Source: Clostridia bacterium | GTDB lineage: Bacteria > Bacillota > Clostridia > TANB77 > CAG-508 | Reading direction: 5' to 3' | DNA: 43,870 nucleotides | Assembly: GCA_022799935.1 (NCBI GenBank) | Contig: JAAWPK010000006.1 | Location: 1-43,870 of the forward strand | Shown: one piece after another, positions 7,767 through 15,341 of the stretch | How positions within the stretch are numbered: position 1 is the stretch's first letter | How the letters are laid out: every line of letters starts with the position of its first letter | Position numbers and translations under genes: made by a program | Notes under the pieces: model-generated | Told to the model about the DNA's origin: nothing | Seen by the model: the letters and a program-made list of their open reading frames with translations, nothing else | Databases searched by the model: none

Positions 7767-8998
7767 TTTTCTGGTACCTCTCCTTTATACATACTAAGGG
7801 CATTTTGTACTTTTAGAACTCCTTGTTGTAAATTGCCAGGTTGTTGAATACAAAAGTTTTTTCCTAAATTTGCTATGTGTTCTGGACTAATTTGAAATTG
7901 TCTATTAAATATATATTGTATTAATTCACTTATAGGAATTGTTCTATTACACTCTTTCGTTTCATAGAATGCAGCAGTATGTCCTCTAAAATCATTATCA
8001 CTTTTTAATAAATGCTGAGGTGGTTCTAGATTAATTATTCTTTTTAAATCCCATGTTAAATCTATATTGAACCATTCACCATCTAATTTTACTTGATTCC
8101 ACATATGTACATCTTTATTTCCACCTATATTTATACACTCTATTCCGATGCAAGCTAATACATTTCTTACAGTTTCTGCAATCCCAACACATACGCAAGA
8201 TTTATTAATTAATCCTCCAATTAAATTTCTAGCATTCTCAATTTCAGTATTATTTGCTTCTCCTTTTTTTTCTTTTTCTTCTAGTTCATAATTATAGCAT
8301 AGATAATTTGCTAATCTATTTATGACTTCTCCAAATATATATTTTTCTCTATTAGGGTTACCTTGATTAGCTTGCAAGTCTATTGCTTCTAAAATTTCAG
8401 AAATCTTTGCTCTGCAAATTTTATATATATTTGGATCATAGATACTATTTTCTATTTTAACAGAGGATATTTTTAAAGAAGTCTCTAAATATTCTAATTG
8501 CGAAATAGATAATTCTGATGCATCTTGAATAGTAAGTACTATTGGAATTTCGCAGTTTGTAATATCAATTATTTTCTTTGCTAATGAAGGACTTAATGGT
8601 AGGTTTTGCAAGTTTTGCATTTGCAATAATGAAAAAATAACACTTTCTAGCAAACTTTCGCTTGTATTTTCCATAACTGTTTCTAGATAATCATTGTCTT
8701 CAGATATTTGACTGACTATTTCTAAAAATAATTCTGGATTGGCTTCTTGCACTTGTCTTCTTGTTGCACACCATAAAGATGACATAAAAAATGGATCATC
8801 ATATTGTGGTAGTGTAGTAATTATTACTAAATATTCAGTTTGTAATTCTTCAGGAATTCTTTTCCAAATACATTCTAATATTGATATATCTTCATCAAGA
8901 GCTGCTTCTAATATTTGTCTTTGTAATTCCTCATCTGCAAGCATTATTAGATTCGGATTATTAAAAAAATGTTTTATTTTATCTTTGCTTAAATTCAT
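7763..8998 (-). CDS. Transglutaminase-like superfamily protein
   Basis: The protein has 411 residues from ATG 8998, preceded by GAAAGAAG; an upstream ATG at 9040 lacks a ribosome binding site. The first ~200 residues are helical and acidic with no motif I recognise. The C-terminal half has a transglutaminase-core triad: SCVCVGIAETVRNVLACIG (Cys in a CxGxAE context), DVHMWNQVKLDGEWFNIDLTWD (His and Asp). The fold includes cysteine proteases and crosslinkers. No signal peptide is seen, so it is probably cytoplasmic. Codon ATC-GGA in this region (8140) gives CGG out of phase and causes no shift. It is transcribed divergently from the response regulator. Confidence 0.75.
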   Translation of the reverse strand: MNLSKDKIKHFFNNPNLIMLADEELQRQILEAALDEDISILECIWKRIPEELQTEYLVIITTLPQYDDPFFMSSLWCATRRQVQEANPELFLEIVSQISEDNDYLETVMENTSESLLESVIFSLLQMQNLQNLPLSPSLAKKIIDITNCEIPIVLTIQDASELSISQLEYLETSLKISSVKIENSIYDPNIYKICRAKISEILEAIDLQANQGNPNREKYIFGEVINRLANYLCYNYELEEKEKKGEANNTEIENARNLIGGLINKSCVCVGIAETVRNVLACIGIECINIGGNKDVHMWNQVKLDGEWFNIDLTWDLKRIINLEPPQHLLKSDNDFRGHTAAFYETKECNRTIPISELIQYIFNRQFQISPEHIANLGKNFCIQQPGNLQQGVLKVQNALSMYKGEVPEK

Positions 8999-9128
8999 AT
9001 ATTTATACTTCTTTCTATATTTATATTTCAATTTTAGCATTTTTTATAAATCTAATCAATATTCATTTTCCTATTTTCTTAAGAAAATGTGAAATTTACT
9101 TTAAACAGTTTAAGATAATATTAACTTT

Positions 9129-9158
9129 TACAACTTAGATACATTTGTATCTTATAAT
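9129..9158 (+). promoter_or_regulatory. Direct-repeat box and -10 of the orphan response regulator
   Basis: TACAACTTA-GA-TACATTTGT (9129-9148) is an 11-bp-spaced direct repeat that also contains the inverted repeat AGATAC-ATTT-GTATCT (9137-9152), directly before TATAAT (9153-9158). No normally spaced -35 exists, as at activator-dependent promoters. The same box recurs at 9854-9873. Confidence 0.55.
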
Positions 9159-9175
9159 AAAACAGGGGTCTGAAA

Positions 9176-9833
9176 ATGAATAAAATATTAATAGTAGAAG
9201 ATGAAGCAATAATTAGTGATTTAATCAAATCAGAATTCGAAGCAAATGGATACAGTTGTGAATGTGCAAAAGACCGGCGAAATTGCAGCAAATTATATAG
9301 AAAATAGAAATTATGATTTAGTTTTATTAGATATAATGCTACCTAAAATAGATGGTTATGAACTTTTAGAATATATAAAAGAAACTGCAGGAATACCAAT
9401 TATATATATTACATCTAAAGGTCAGACAAAAGATAAGATAAAAGGATTAAGAAAAGGAGCAGATGATTATATTACAAAACCTTTTGAAATGGAAGAACTA
9501 ACTGCAAGGGTTGAAGCAGTATTAAGAAGATATAATAAGGTAAATGAGAATATAAAAATAGAGGATATAGTAATTAATACAGTTGCAAGAACAGTTAAAA
9601 AAGACAATCAGCAAATTAGTCTTACACCTAAAGAGTTTGACTTACTTATGTTACTTGTTCAAAATAGAAATATAGCATTATATAGAGGAGCTATATTTGA
9701 AAGAATATGGGAAGAAGACTTAGAATTTGAAACTAGAACAATAGATTTACATATACAAAGATTAAGGAAAAAATTAGGATGGAAGGATAAGATAAAAACG
9801 GTGTATAGAATTGGATATATGTTAGAAGCTTAA
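9176..9833 (+). CDS. OmpR/PhoB-family response regulator, one CGG site
   Basis: Skipping the C at 9275 gives 218 residues. The receiver domain shows VEDEAIISD (acidic pair), LVLLDIMLPKIDGYEL (phosphoacceptor Asp near 51), IIYITSKGQ (Thr/Ser) and DDYITKPFEMEEL (Lys). The C-terminal winged helix has ISLTPKEFDLLMLLVQNR and a RTIDLHIQRLRKKLG recognition helix. The start is ATG 9176 after AGGGGT. No kinase gene is adjacent, so it is an orphan here. The box upstream of its own gene and of the next gene suggests autoregulation and control of the CofE-like gene. Unrecoded, translation would lose the whole receiver active site. Confidence 0.93.
9275..9278 (+). other. CGG recoding site 5 (response regulator)
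   Basis: Codon 34 is CGG after GAC, followed by C. Skipping the C gives CAKDGEIAANY, the usual DGEEA-type receiver segment. Confidence 0.92.
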
Positions 9834-9853
9834 GAATTAATTAATAAAAAAGA

Positions 9854-9883
9854 TACAACTTAAATACAACTTTATGCTATAAC
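9854..9883 (+). promoter_or_regulatory. Direct-repeat box and -10 of the CofE-like gene
   Basis: TACAACTTA-AA-TACAACTTT (9854-9873) repeats with 11-bp spacing, followed by TATAAC (9878-9883). It closely matches the box before the response-regulator gene, so both are probably bound by that regulator. Confidence 0.6.
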
Positions 9884-9908
9884 AAGTAAACTAATGGAGG
9901 TAAAGTTT

Positions 9909-10604
9909 ATGGATTTTATAGCAAATTCAGGAAAAAAAGTTGAAATCAAAACGAGTACAGGTATATATTTGAGAAATGCAATAAAAACTAAATTTGTAAC
10001 AAATAAAGATAATTATATAAGTTTAGTAGATGAGTATGTATCAGGTATATATAAAGAAGGAGATATAGTTTCTATAAGTGAGAAGATAATTAGTATTTGT
10101 CAAAATAGAATTATAAAAAGAGAAGAATTAAAAATAGGATTTTGGGCTAAGCTCTTATCAAAATTTGCAAGTCACCCTAATACAGGAATAGGGGTAGGAG
10201 AAAGTATAAAAATGCAGTATGCTATAAATAAAGTAGGAGTTTTAAAGGTCATATTTGCAAGTTTTGTGAGTGGAATTACAAAGTTAGTTGGAATTAAAGG
10301 AATGTTTTATAGAATTGTAGGTCAAGAAGTAAGTGGACTTGATGGATTTTATGGCCATGTATGGGCGGAATATACTGATATAGGAATAGAACTTCCAGAA
10401 AATCCAATTAAAGTATGTAATGAGATAAAAGAAAAACTTGGAATGTCTTGTATGATAGTGGACTCAAATGATTTAGGACAAGAGATACTTGGAAAATCAG
10501 AGGATATTGCGTTAAATTATCAGGAATTAAAAGAGCTTATAAAAGATAATCCAGCTGGGCAAGGAAAAGAACAAACACCTATAATACTAATAAGAAGAAA
10601 ATAA
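9909..10604 (+). CDS. Coenzyme F420-0:L-glutamate ligase (CofE)-like protein
   Basis: The protein has 231 residues from ATG 9909. The ATG at 9894 is embedded in the ATGGAGG ribosome binding site and is not the start. Family features are YKEGDIVSISEKIISICQNR near residue 45, GIGVGESIKMQYA, and a SGLDGFYGHVWAEYTD-like middle section. CofE adds glutamate to F420-0 in archaea and actinobacteria; Bacillota homologues such as this occur without other F420 genes and may ligate glutamate to another molecule. None of the other cof genes is seen here. Expression probably depends on the orphan response regulator just upstream. Confidence 0.75.
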   Translation: MDFIANSGKKVEIKTSTGIYLRNAIKTKFVTNKDNYISLVDEYVSGIYKEGDIVSISEKIISICQNRIIKREELKIGFWAKLLSKFASHPNTGIGVGESIKMQYAINKVGVLKVIFASFVSGITKLVGIKGMFYRIVGQEVSGLDGFYGHVWAEYTDIGIELPENPIKVCNEIKEKLGMSCMIVDSNDLGQEILGKSEDIALNYQELKELIKDNPAGQGKEQTPIILIRRK

Positions 10605-10621
10605 ATAAAATTATATATAAG

Positions 10622-10657
10622 GAAAAAAGTAGTCTTAAGAAAGACTATTTTTTCTTT
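10622..10657 (+). terminator. Intrinsic terminator after CofE-like gene
   Basis: AAAAAAGTAGTCTT pairs with AAGACTATTTTTT, followed by CTTT. Confidence 0.8.
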
Positions 10658-10765
10658 ATTAAAAATTTTTATTGATTTAATTAAATTTTTTAGCTAAAAA
10701 AATTTTGTAGATAATTGAAAATAAAACAATGATGTGATATAAATATAATATAAAGGAATTCAAAA

Positions 10766-11095
10766 ATGGAAAGAGAAGAAATTATAAAGTATTGTTTAAG
10801 TTTAAAAAACACTTATGAAGATTATCCATTTTCAGAGGATTATACATCTGCTACAATAAAACATAAAGAAAATGGAAAATGGTTTGCATTATTTATGAAT
10901 GTAAGAAATAAGCTATATCTTAATGTGAAAACAAATCCAGATTATTCAGATATATTAAGGAATACTTATGACTACATAATTCCAGCATATCATATGAACA
11001 AAGAGCATTGGAACACAATAATTATAGATGAAAATGTAAACGAGAAACTTGTAAAAGAATTAATTGAGCAAAGTTATGAATTAACAAAAAAATAA
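10766..11095 (+). CDS. MmcQ/YjbR-family small DNA-binding-fold protein
   Basis: The protein has 109 residues. The CyaY-like fold of the MmcQ/YjbR family is suggested by YCLSLKNTYEDYPFSED at the N-terminus, GKWFALFMNV, NVKTNPDYSD, PAYHMNKEHWNTIIID and the final LVKELIEQSYELTKK; these are the family's hallmark positions and usual length. Members are small cytoplasmic proteins of unclear function; DNA binding has been proposed. A TATAAT-like box lies just upstream, and the next gene starts 14 nt after the stop, so they are probably co-transcribed. Confidence 0.85.
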   Translation: MEREEIIKYCLSLKNTYEDYPFSEDYTSATIKHKENGKWFALFMNVRNKLYLNVKTNPDYSDILRNTYDYIIPAYHMNKEHWNTIIIDENVNEKLVKELIEQSYELTKK

Positions 11096-11109
11096 AGGAG
11101 ATGTTAATT

Positions 11110-11802
11110 ATGGAGAGACATAAGGTTATATTATTGTTTACAGCTCTTGATGGAACTATATTAAGAGAAGAAGATAAAAGGTATAGCAAAGGAATGATGT
11201 ATAAAGTACTAGAACAGATAAATAAAATGCAGATGATAACACATGCAAGAGTTAGATGGTATTTAGTTTCTCCAAAGGATGAGTTTGTTGTTTCATATCT
11301 TATGAATGAAATAGATAAAAATATTTTTGAATATAATAAAATACTTTGTATGGTGCAATATGGATCAATGATTAATAAAGTACAAGGTGCATTGGCAACA
11401 CAATTGGAAGATTTGAAAACAAGAAAATATAAAAAAATAGATAAAAGGGTATTTGCATTTAGGAAAAATTCATCATCAGATCCAGCTGGAAAAGGAAACT
11501 TAAAATATGTAAAACAATGGATAATGATGACAGATGATGAGAGAGCAGGTTCAGAAGTATATAAGATAATATATGCAGGAAGCTCATTATATGAAATGCC
11601 TACAATGGAATACATAAAAAAAGAAAAGCATGGATATGTTATTGTTCCAGATAATGCTGAATATAAAGTGAAAAAGAGAGGGACAACAGTGACTCAATAT
11701 CCAGATTTACAAGGAGTAGCAGCAGGATTGGAAAGGATTAATAAACAATTTGAAAAGGAATTAAAAAAAGAAAGTAAAGAAAATACTGTAGAAGTGGTGT
11801 AA
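11110..11802 (+). CDS. Possible degenerate HAD-like protein, function unknown
   Basis: The protein has 230 residues from ATG 11110 (AAAGGAG 9 nt upstream; the ATG at 11101 lies against the ribosome binding site). The N-terminus reads ILLFTALDGTILREED, resembling HAD motif I (DxDGT), but the nucleophile Asp position is Ala, so phosphatase activity is doubtful. No clear motif III or IV is seen. There is no signal peptide or membrane segment, and the C-terminus is Lys/Glu rich. It is followed in the same frame, after its TAA, by a retroelement variable-region fragment. Confidence 0.6.
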   Translation: MERHKVILLFTALDGTILREEDKRYSKGMMYKVLEQINKMQMITHARVRWYLVSPKDEFVVSYLMNEIDKNIFEYNKILCMVQYGSMINKVQGALATQLEDLKTRKYKKIDKRVFAFRKNSSSDPAGKGNLKYVKQWIMMTDDERAGSEVYKIIYAGSSLYEMPTMEYIKKEKHGYVIVPDNAEYKVKKRGTTVTQYPDLQGVAAGLERINKQFEKELKKESKENTVEVV

Positions 11803-11808
11803 AAAATA

Positions 11809-12000
11809 CTTAAATCCATAGGGCATGGTTGTAAGGCGTTAGCGTCTCGCTGCGTTTTCTTAAACAGTACCACTAATGCGCGTTTCGGCGTGCAGCGTGT
11901 GAATGGTGGCAGTCTTAACTATTATAATTTGTTCAACTCTAACAGTGGTAATGAGAATGAGAATGATTATGCGGTGCGCCCCGTAGCTTCTATAACTTGA
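11809..12000 (+). pseudogene. Orphan diversity-generating-retroelement variable region
   Basis: This open stretch has no start codon. It encodes a C-terminal fragment with LASRCV, then FGVQRVNGGSLNYYNLFNSN, SGNENEND and YAVRPVASIT before TGA at 11998-12000. That is the familiar C-terminal variable end of C-type-lectin-like or formylglycine-type DGR targets. Codons such as CGT, GGC, GGT, AGT, CTT and TAT stand at positions where templates carry AAT or AAC, so this looks like a diversified variable region rather than a template. It is much GC-richer than its surroundings. No reverse transcriptase or template is in the window, and the protein body is missing. It shares the reading frame of the preceding gene beyond its stop. 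Confidence 0.7.
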
Positions 12001-12002
12001 GG

Positions 12003-12025
12003 TTGCATAACTAACGGTTATGCAA
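12003..12025. repeat. Hairpin just downstream of the DGR variable region
   Basis: TTGCATAAC (12003-12011) pairs perfectly with GTTATGCAA (12017-12025) around TAACG, three bases after the stop of the variable region. Known DGR targets carry such a hairpin or cruciform just after the homing-initiation sequence. Here the GC-rich GCGGTGCGCCCCGTAGC before it fits that sequence. Confidence 0.7.
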
Positions 12026-12138
12026 GAGAAAAATAGAAACAAATCGTTGTCCTTTAGCTAAAGCTATAAAGTAAAAATAGATAAATATAGTTGTGAGTAG
12101 GATTTTTTCGAAAAGGGTTATATTTTGGGACTGTTTTT

Positions 12139-12164
12139 AAGATAGTGTAAAAGCTATCTTTTTT
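12139..12164 (+). terminator. Intrinsic terminator
   Basis: AAGATAG (12139-12145) pairs with CTATCTT (12154-12160), then TTTT. It ends any transcript through the DGR fragment. Confidence 0.7.
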
Positions 12165-12176
12165 AATATAAATTAA

Positions 12177-12311
12177 AACCAATATAAAGTATCTAAATAT
12201 CATTCAAAACGAGAAATAAGAGAAAATGAATATAGTAAAACAATCTTGACAGAGGTATTAGAAATACATATAATAGAAGTATCGAAGTTAATTGAAAAGT
12301 TAAACAATTAA
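12177..12311 (+). pseudogene. C-terminal remnant of an Rpn/PD-(D/E)XK transposase-type nuclease
   Basis: An open frame of 44 codons with no ATG ends at TAA 12309-12311. It reads HSKREIRENEYSKTILTEV and then LEIHIIEVSKLIEKLNN. The ending (LEIHxIEL-x-KL) is the typical C-terminal signature of Rpn/YhgA-like recombination-promoting nucleases. The catalytic N-terminal part is gone. With the DGR fragment it marks the 573-bp stretch 11803-12375 as a graveyard of mobile-element pieces; only a weak promoter region and the yjjX ribosome binding site follow. Confidence 0.55.
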
Positions 12312-12375
12312 AAATAAATAATAAAAATTAACATTATATGAAAACTATACTAGTAAAAGTTTAGTGGGGTAAAGA

Positions 12376-12910
12376 ATGAAAGCAATAATTGCAAGTAAAA
12401 ATCAAGGAAAAATAGAAGGTGCAAGAAAAGCTTTAGAGAATTTTTTTGATAACATAGAGATAGAGGGAATAGGTGCTTCTTCAGAAGTTGGAGAACAGCC
12501 TGTAAATGATAATGTATATAAAGGTGCAAAAAATAGAATAAAGAATCTTAAACTGTATTGCAAGGAAAACAATATTCAAGCAGATTTATACTTAGCTGTT
12601 GAAAGCGGAATAAGTAATTTACTTGGAGGTTGGCTAATTACAAATATTGCAGTAATAGAAGATAATAGTGGAACTCAAAGTTTTGGAATTGGACCAGCAT
12701 TTCCAGTACCAGAAAGATATGTAGAAGATATTATAAATACGAATTTAAGTGAAGTTACAGATAAGATATTTGGAGAAGATAAGGAAAGGCGAAATAAAGG
12801 ACGGACTTATACAAATAATAACACATAATAAAATAACAAGAATAGATTCAAATCAAATAGCATTTATGATGGCACTTACAAAGTATATAAATGGAGAGAA
12901 ATGGAGATAA
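12376..12910 (+). CDS. YjjX-like non-canonical purine NTP phosphatase, one CGG site
   Basis: Skipping the C at 12802 gives 177 residues, the family's normal size. Seen motifs: IIASKNQGKIEGARKA (nucleotide-binding N-terminus), VNDNVYKGAKNR, AVESGIS, GIGPAFPVPERYVE, and after the CGG site the family ending KGGLIQIITHNKITR then FMMAL. The enzyme hydrolyses ITP/XTP-type damaged nucleotides, keeping them out of nucleic acids. GGGGTAAAG precedes ATG 12376. The stop at 12908-12910 lies inside the ribosome binding site of dxr, so the genes are coupled. In zero frame the protein would end in TYTNNNT without the conserved tail. Confidence 0.88.
12802..12805 (+). other. CGG recoding site 6 (yjjX-like)
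   Basis: Codon 143 is CGG after GGA. Skipping the C gives RRNKGGLIQII, matching the family's KGG motif, and 35 further sense codons. Confidence 0.88.
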
Positions 12911-12915
12911 AATTT

Positions 12916-14055
12916 ATGAAAAAAATTGCAATTTTTGGTTCAACAGGTTCGATTGGAGAGAGTACTTTAAATGTCATAAGAGAAAATCCAGAGCTATTTT
13001 CAGTTGTTACTCTAGTTGCTGGAAAAAATATCGAAAAGTTAATAAAACAAATAGAAGAGTTTAAACCTAAAAATGTTTATATAATAGACAGAGAAAATGC
13101 AGATAGATTAAAAGAATTATATAAGGATATAAATATATATTATGGGGAAGATGGAATGGAAGAAATATCTAAATGTACAGATTTTGATATTTCTATTTCT
13201 GCTTTAGTTGGAGTTGCAGGACTTAAACCAACATACAATATGATAAAAAACGGAAAAACAGTAGCACTTGCAAATAAAGAAGTGTTAGTTGCAGGTGGAG
13301 AGCTAATAATGAAAACAGCAAAAGAATACAAGGCTAAACTTCTTACAGTAGATAGTGAACATAGTGCAATTATGCAATGTCTAAATGGAGAAGAAAATAA
13401 CGAGATAGATAAAATACTTTTAACAGCATCTGGAGGACCATTTTTTGATAAAGAGATAACAGATAAAATAACAGTAGAAGAAGCTTTAAACCACCCAACT
13501 TGGAGTATGGGACCAAAAATTACAATAGATTCTTCTACAATGATGAATAAAGGGTTTGAAATAATAGAGGCAAGATGGCTTTTTGATGTAGAACCCAAAA
13601 ATATTGAAGTTGTAGTGCATAGGAAAAGTTTAGTACATTCAATGGTTCAATTTAAAGATGGAACAATAATGGCAAGTATTGGTCCTAAATCTATGCAAAT
13701 TCCAATAGCTTATGCTTTAGAATATCCAAATAGACTTAAGAATAATATAGAAAAATTAAACTTATTTGAAGTAGTAGATCTAAAATTTGAAAAACCAGAT
13801 TTAGAAAAATTTAAATGTTTAAAACTTGCATATACTGCAATAGAAAAAGGGCATAGCTTCCAAGTTGTATTAAATGCTGCAAATGAAGTTTTAGTAGATG
13901 CATTTTTAAATAAAAAAATAAAATATACAGATATTCCAAATGGAATAGAAAAAATAATGAATATGTATGAAAAAAGAGATTTAAAAACTGTTGATGATAT
14001 TTTGGCATTTGATAAAGAAGTAAGAGAAAAAACTAGAGAAATAATTTTAAACTAG
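12916..14055 (+). CDS. dxr: 1-deoxy-D-xylulose 5-phosphate reductoisomerase
   Basis: The protein has 379 residues from ATG 12916 (GGAGAT 8 nt upstream; the ATG at 12901 overlaps the yjjX end and ribosome binding site). NADPH site: IAIFGSTGSIGESTLNVI. Further motifs: ALANKEVLVAGGE, VDSEHSAIMQCL (metal and substrate binding), LTASGGPFFD, HPTWSMGPKITIDSSTMMNKGFEIIEA, and HRKSLVHSMVQFKDGT. These are complete DXR signatures. It makes MEP from DXP in isoprenoid synthesis, in the cytoplasm. The coding frame contains AAC-GGA (CGG out of phase), which causes no shift. Confidence 0.97.
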   Translation: MKKIAIFGSTGSIGESTLNVIRENPELFSVVTLVAGKNIEKLIKQIEEFKPKNVYIIDRENADRLKELYKDINIYYGEDGMEEISKCTDFDISISALVGVAGLKPTYNMIKNGKTVALANKEVLVAGGELIMKTAKEYKAKLLTVDSEHSAIMQCLNGEENNEIDKILLTASGGPFFDKEITDKITVEEALNHPTWSMGPKITIDSSTMMNKGFEIIEARWLFDVEPKNIEVVVHRKSLVHSMVQFKDGTIMASIGPKSMQIPIAYALEYPNRLKNNIEKLNLFEVVDLKFEKPDLEKFKCLKLAYTAIEKGHSFQVVLNAANEVLVDAFLNKKIKYTDIPNGIEKIMNMYEKRDLKTVDDILAFDKEVREKTREIILN

Positions 14056-14078
14056 TTTTGAGATAGGAGATGTTAAGT

Positions 14079-14498
14079 TTGAAAAATACTTTTGAAAGAA
14101 AGATTAATTATTATGAAACAGATAGAATGGGAGTAGTACATCATTCTAATTATATAAGATTTTTAGAAGAATCAAGATGTGATATGCTAGAAAAAATAGG
14201 TATGCCATTTTCATATTTAGAAGAAAGTGGTATAACAATACCAGTGATTGGTGTAAATATTAATTATAAAAATCATGTTACATTTAATGATACTATAGTT
14301 ATAAATGTCATAATAAAAGAATATTCAGGAGTAAGAATGACAGTAGGGTATGAAGTAACAGATAAGAATACAGGAAAAGTTGTAATTACAGGAGAGACAA
14401 AACATTGTTTTACAGATAAGAATTTAAAACCAATAAATTTAAAAAAACACAAAAAAGAATTTAGTGATAAATTTGAAAGCCTATTAGAAAAGAACTAA
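14079..14498 (+). CDS. YbgC/4HBT-family acyl-CoA thioesterase
   Basis: The protein has 139 residues from TTG 14079; AGGAGA lies 8 nt upstream, while the in-frame ATG at 14070 overlaps that ribosome binding site. The hot-dog-fold motif is clear: INYYETDRMGVVHHSNYIRFLEESR, with the catalytic Asp in TDRMG, followed by VIGVNINYKNHVTFNDTI. It probably hydrolyses acyl-CoA or acyl-ACP thioesters. It lies 23 nt after dxr and ends at a terminator, so it is likely the last gene of the yjjX-dxr transcript. Confidence 0.88.
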   Translation: MKNTFERKINYYETDRMGVVHHSNYIRFLEESRCDMLEKIGMPFSYLEESGITIPVIGVNINYKNHVTFNDTIVINVIIKEYSGVRMTVGYEVTDKNTGKVVITGETKHCFTDKNLKPINLKKHKKEFSDKFESLLEKN

Positions 14499-14510
14499 TG
14501 GGCTTTTCTT
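14476..14510 (+). terminator. Intrinsic terminator overlapping thioesterase 3' end
   Basis: AAAGCCTATTAG (14476-14487) pairs with CTAATGGGCTTTT (14495-14507). The left arm lies within the last codons of the gene. Confidence 0.8.
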
Positions 14511-14606
14511 TAGTAAAAAAACATTAGCTAAAAGTAGCTATTTTACAGTGAAAAATTAACTATGTTAATTTTGGTTGACAAAGTTCAAAGTAAAGTTGAT
14601 AGAATG

Positions 14607-14628
14607 CAACTTGAAATAGTTGTATAAT
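14607..14628 (+). promoter_or_regulatory. Operator and -10 of the XRE/membrane regulator gene
   Basis: CAACT-TGAAAT-AGTTG (14607-14622) abuts TATAAT (14623-14628), with no good -35. The palindrome is placed for autorepression or activation by the XRE protein encoded next. Confidence 0.45.
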
Positions 14629-14660
14629 AATTTCAGAAAATATAAGAAAGGAGAAAATAA

Positions 14661-15341
14661 ATGACATTAGGAGAAAGATTATTAGAATATAGAACAAATG
14701 CAAAATTATCACAAGATGCATTAGCTGAAAAAATAGGGGTAACGAGACAGACTATTTCAAAGTGGGAAACAGATCAAAGTACTCCAGAGTTTAATAAAAT
14801 ACTTCCTCTTTGCGAGCTGTATGGAATAACAACAGACGAATTAATCAAAGGAGAAAATAAGAAAGTACAAGAAGATATAAAAGAAGAAAATGTTATTTCA
14901 TATAATGAAAAAAGAAATAAGTTAAAGGCAACAGTAATTAGTGTGAGTGTAGCTTTGTATTGTATAGGTGCGTTTATACCTATATATTTAATAGATGTAT
15001 TAAATTATAGTGAGGAAGAATCTATATTTATCTTACTTATGCTTTGGACAATTGCAACAATAATACTTATATATTTTTTTATTTCACATCCGAAAGAAAA
15101 ATCAGAAAGTGAAAAAGTATTAGAGAGAAAAAGTATGTACAAAGAGGAGAAAAATGTTAAAAGGATAGAACTAATGGTTTTAGAAATTATAGCTTTAATA
15201 TTTTTAATTATATATCTTTGCATAAGTTTTACAACAATGGCTTGGAATATAACTTGGATATTATGGATAGTATTTGTACTTGTAGAGCTTATTGTTAAAT
15301 TAATATTTGATATAAAGAAAGGAGAGAATAATGGCAAATAG
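14661..15341 (+). CDS. XRE-family regulator with C-terminal membrane segments
   Basis: The protein has 226 residues. The N-terminal Cro/C1 helix-turn-helix spans residues 1-65 (KLSQDALAEKIGVTRQTIS then KWETDQSTP). Four hydrophobic segments follow: near residues 93-113, 120-140, 173-193 and 197-217. It is thus a membrane-tethered DNA-binding protein, a common type in clostridia next to DUF4097 genes. AAGGAG precedes ATG 14661. Its stop overlaps the start of the next gene by 11 nt, so the two act together, perhaps as an envelope-stress sensor and effector. Confidence 0.88.
   Translation: MTLGERLLEYRTNAKLSQDALAEKIGVTRQTISKWETDQSTPEFNKILPLCELYGITTDELIKGENKKVQEDIKEENVISYNEKRNKLKATVISVSVALYCIGAFIPIYLIDVLNYSEEESIFILLMLWTIATIILIYFFISHPKEKSESEKVLERKSMYKEEKNVKRIELMVLEIIALIFLIIYLCISFTTMAWNITWILWIVFVLVELIVKLIFDIKKGENNGK

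Noticed and set aside
8138-8146. CGG on the minus strand in the transglutaminase-like gene
   Set aside because: It is ATC-GGA, out of phase; the reading frame is continuous.
9894-9896. ATG codons inside ribosome binding sites as starts (also 11101, 12901, 14070)
   Set aside because: Each overlaps or abuts the AGGAG-type site of a better-spaced downstream start.
11809-12000. DGR template repeat
   Set aside because: Templates keep AAT or AAC at variable positions; here many hold other bases, and the frame ends in a normal stop followed by the target-type hairpin.
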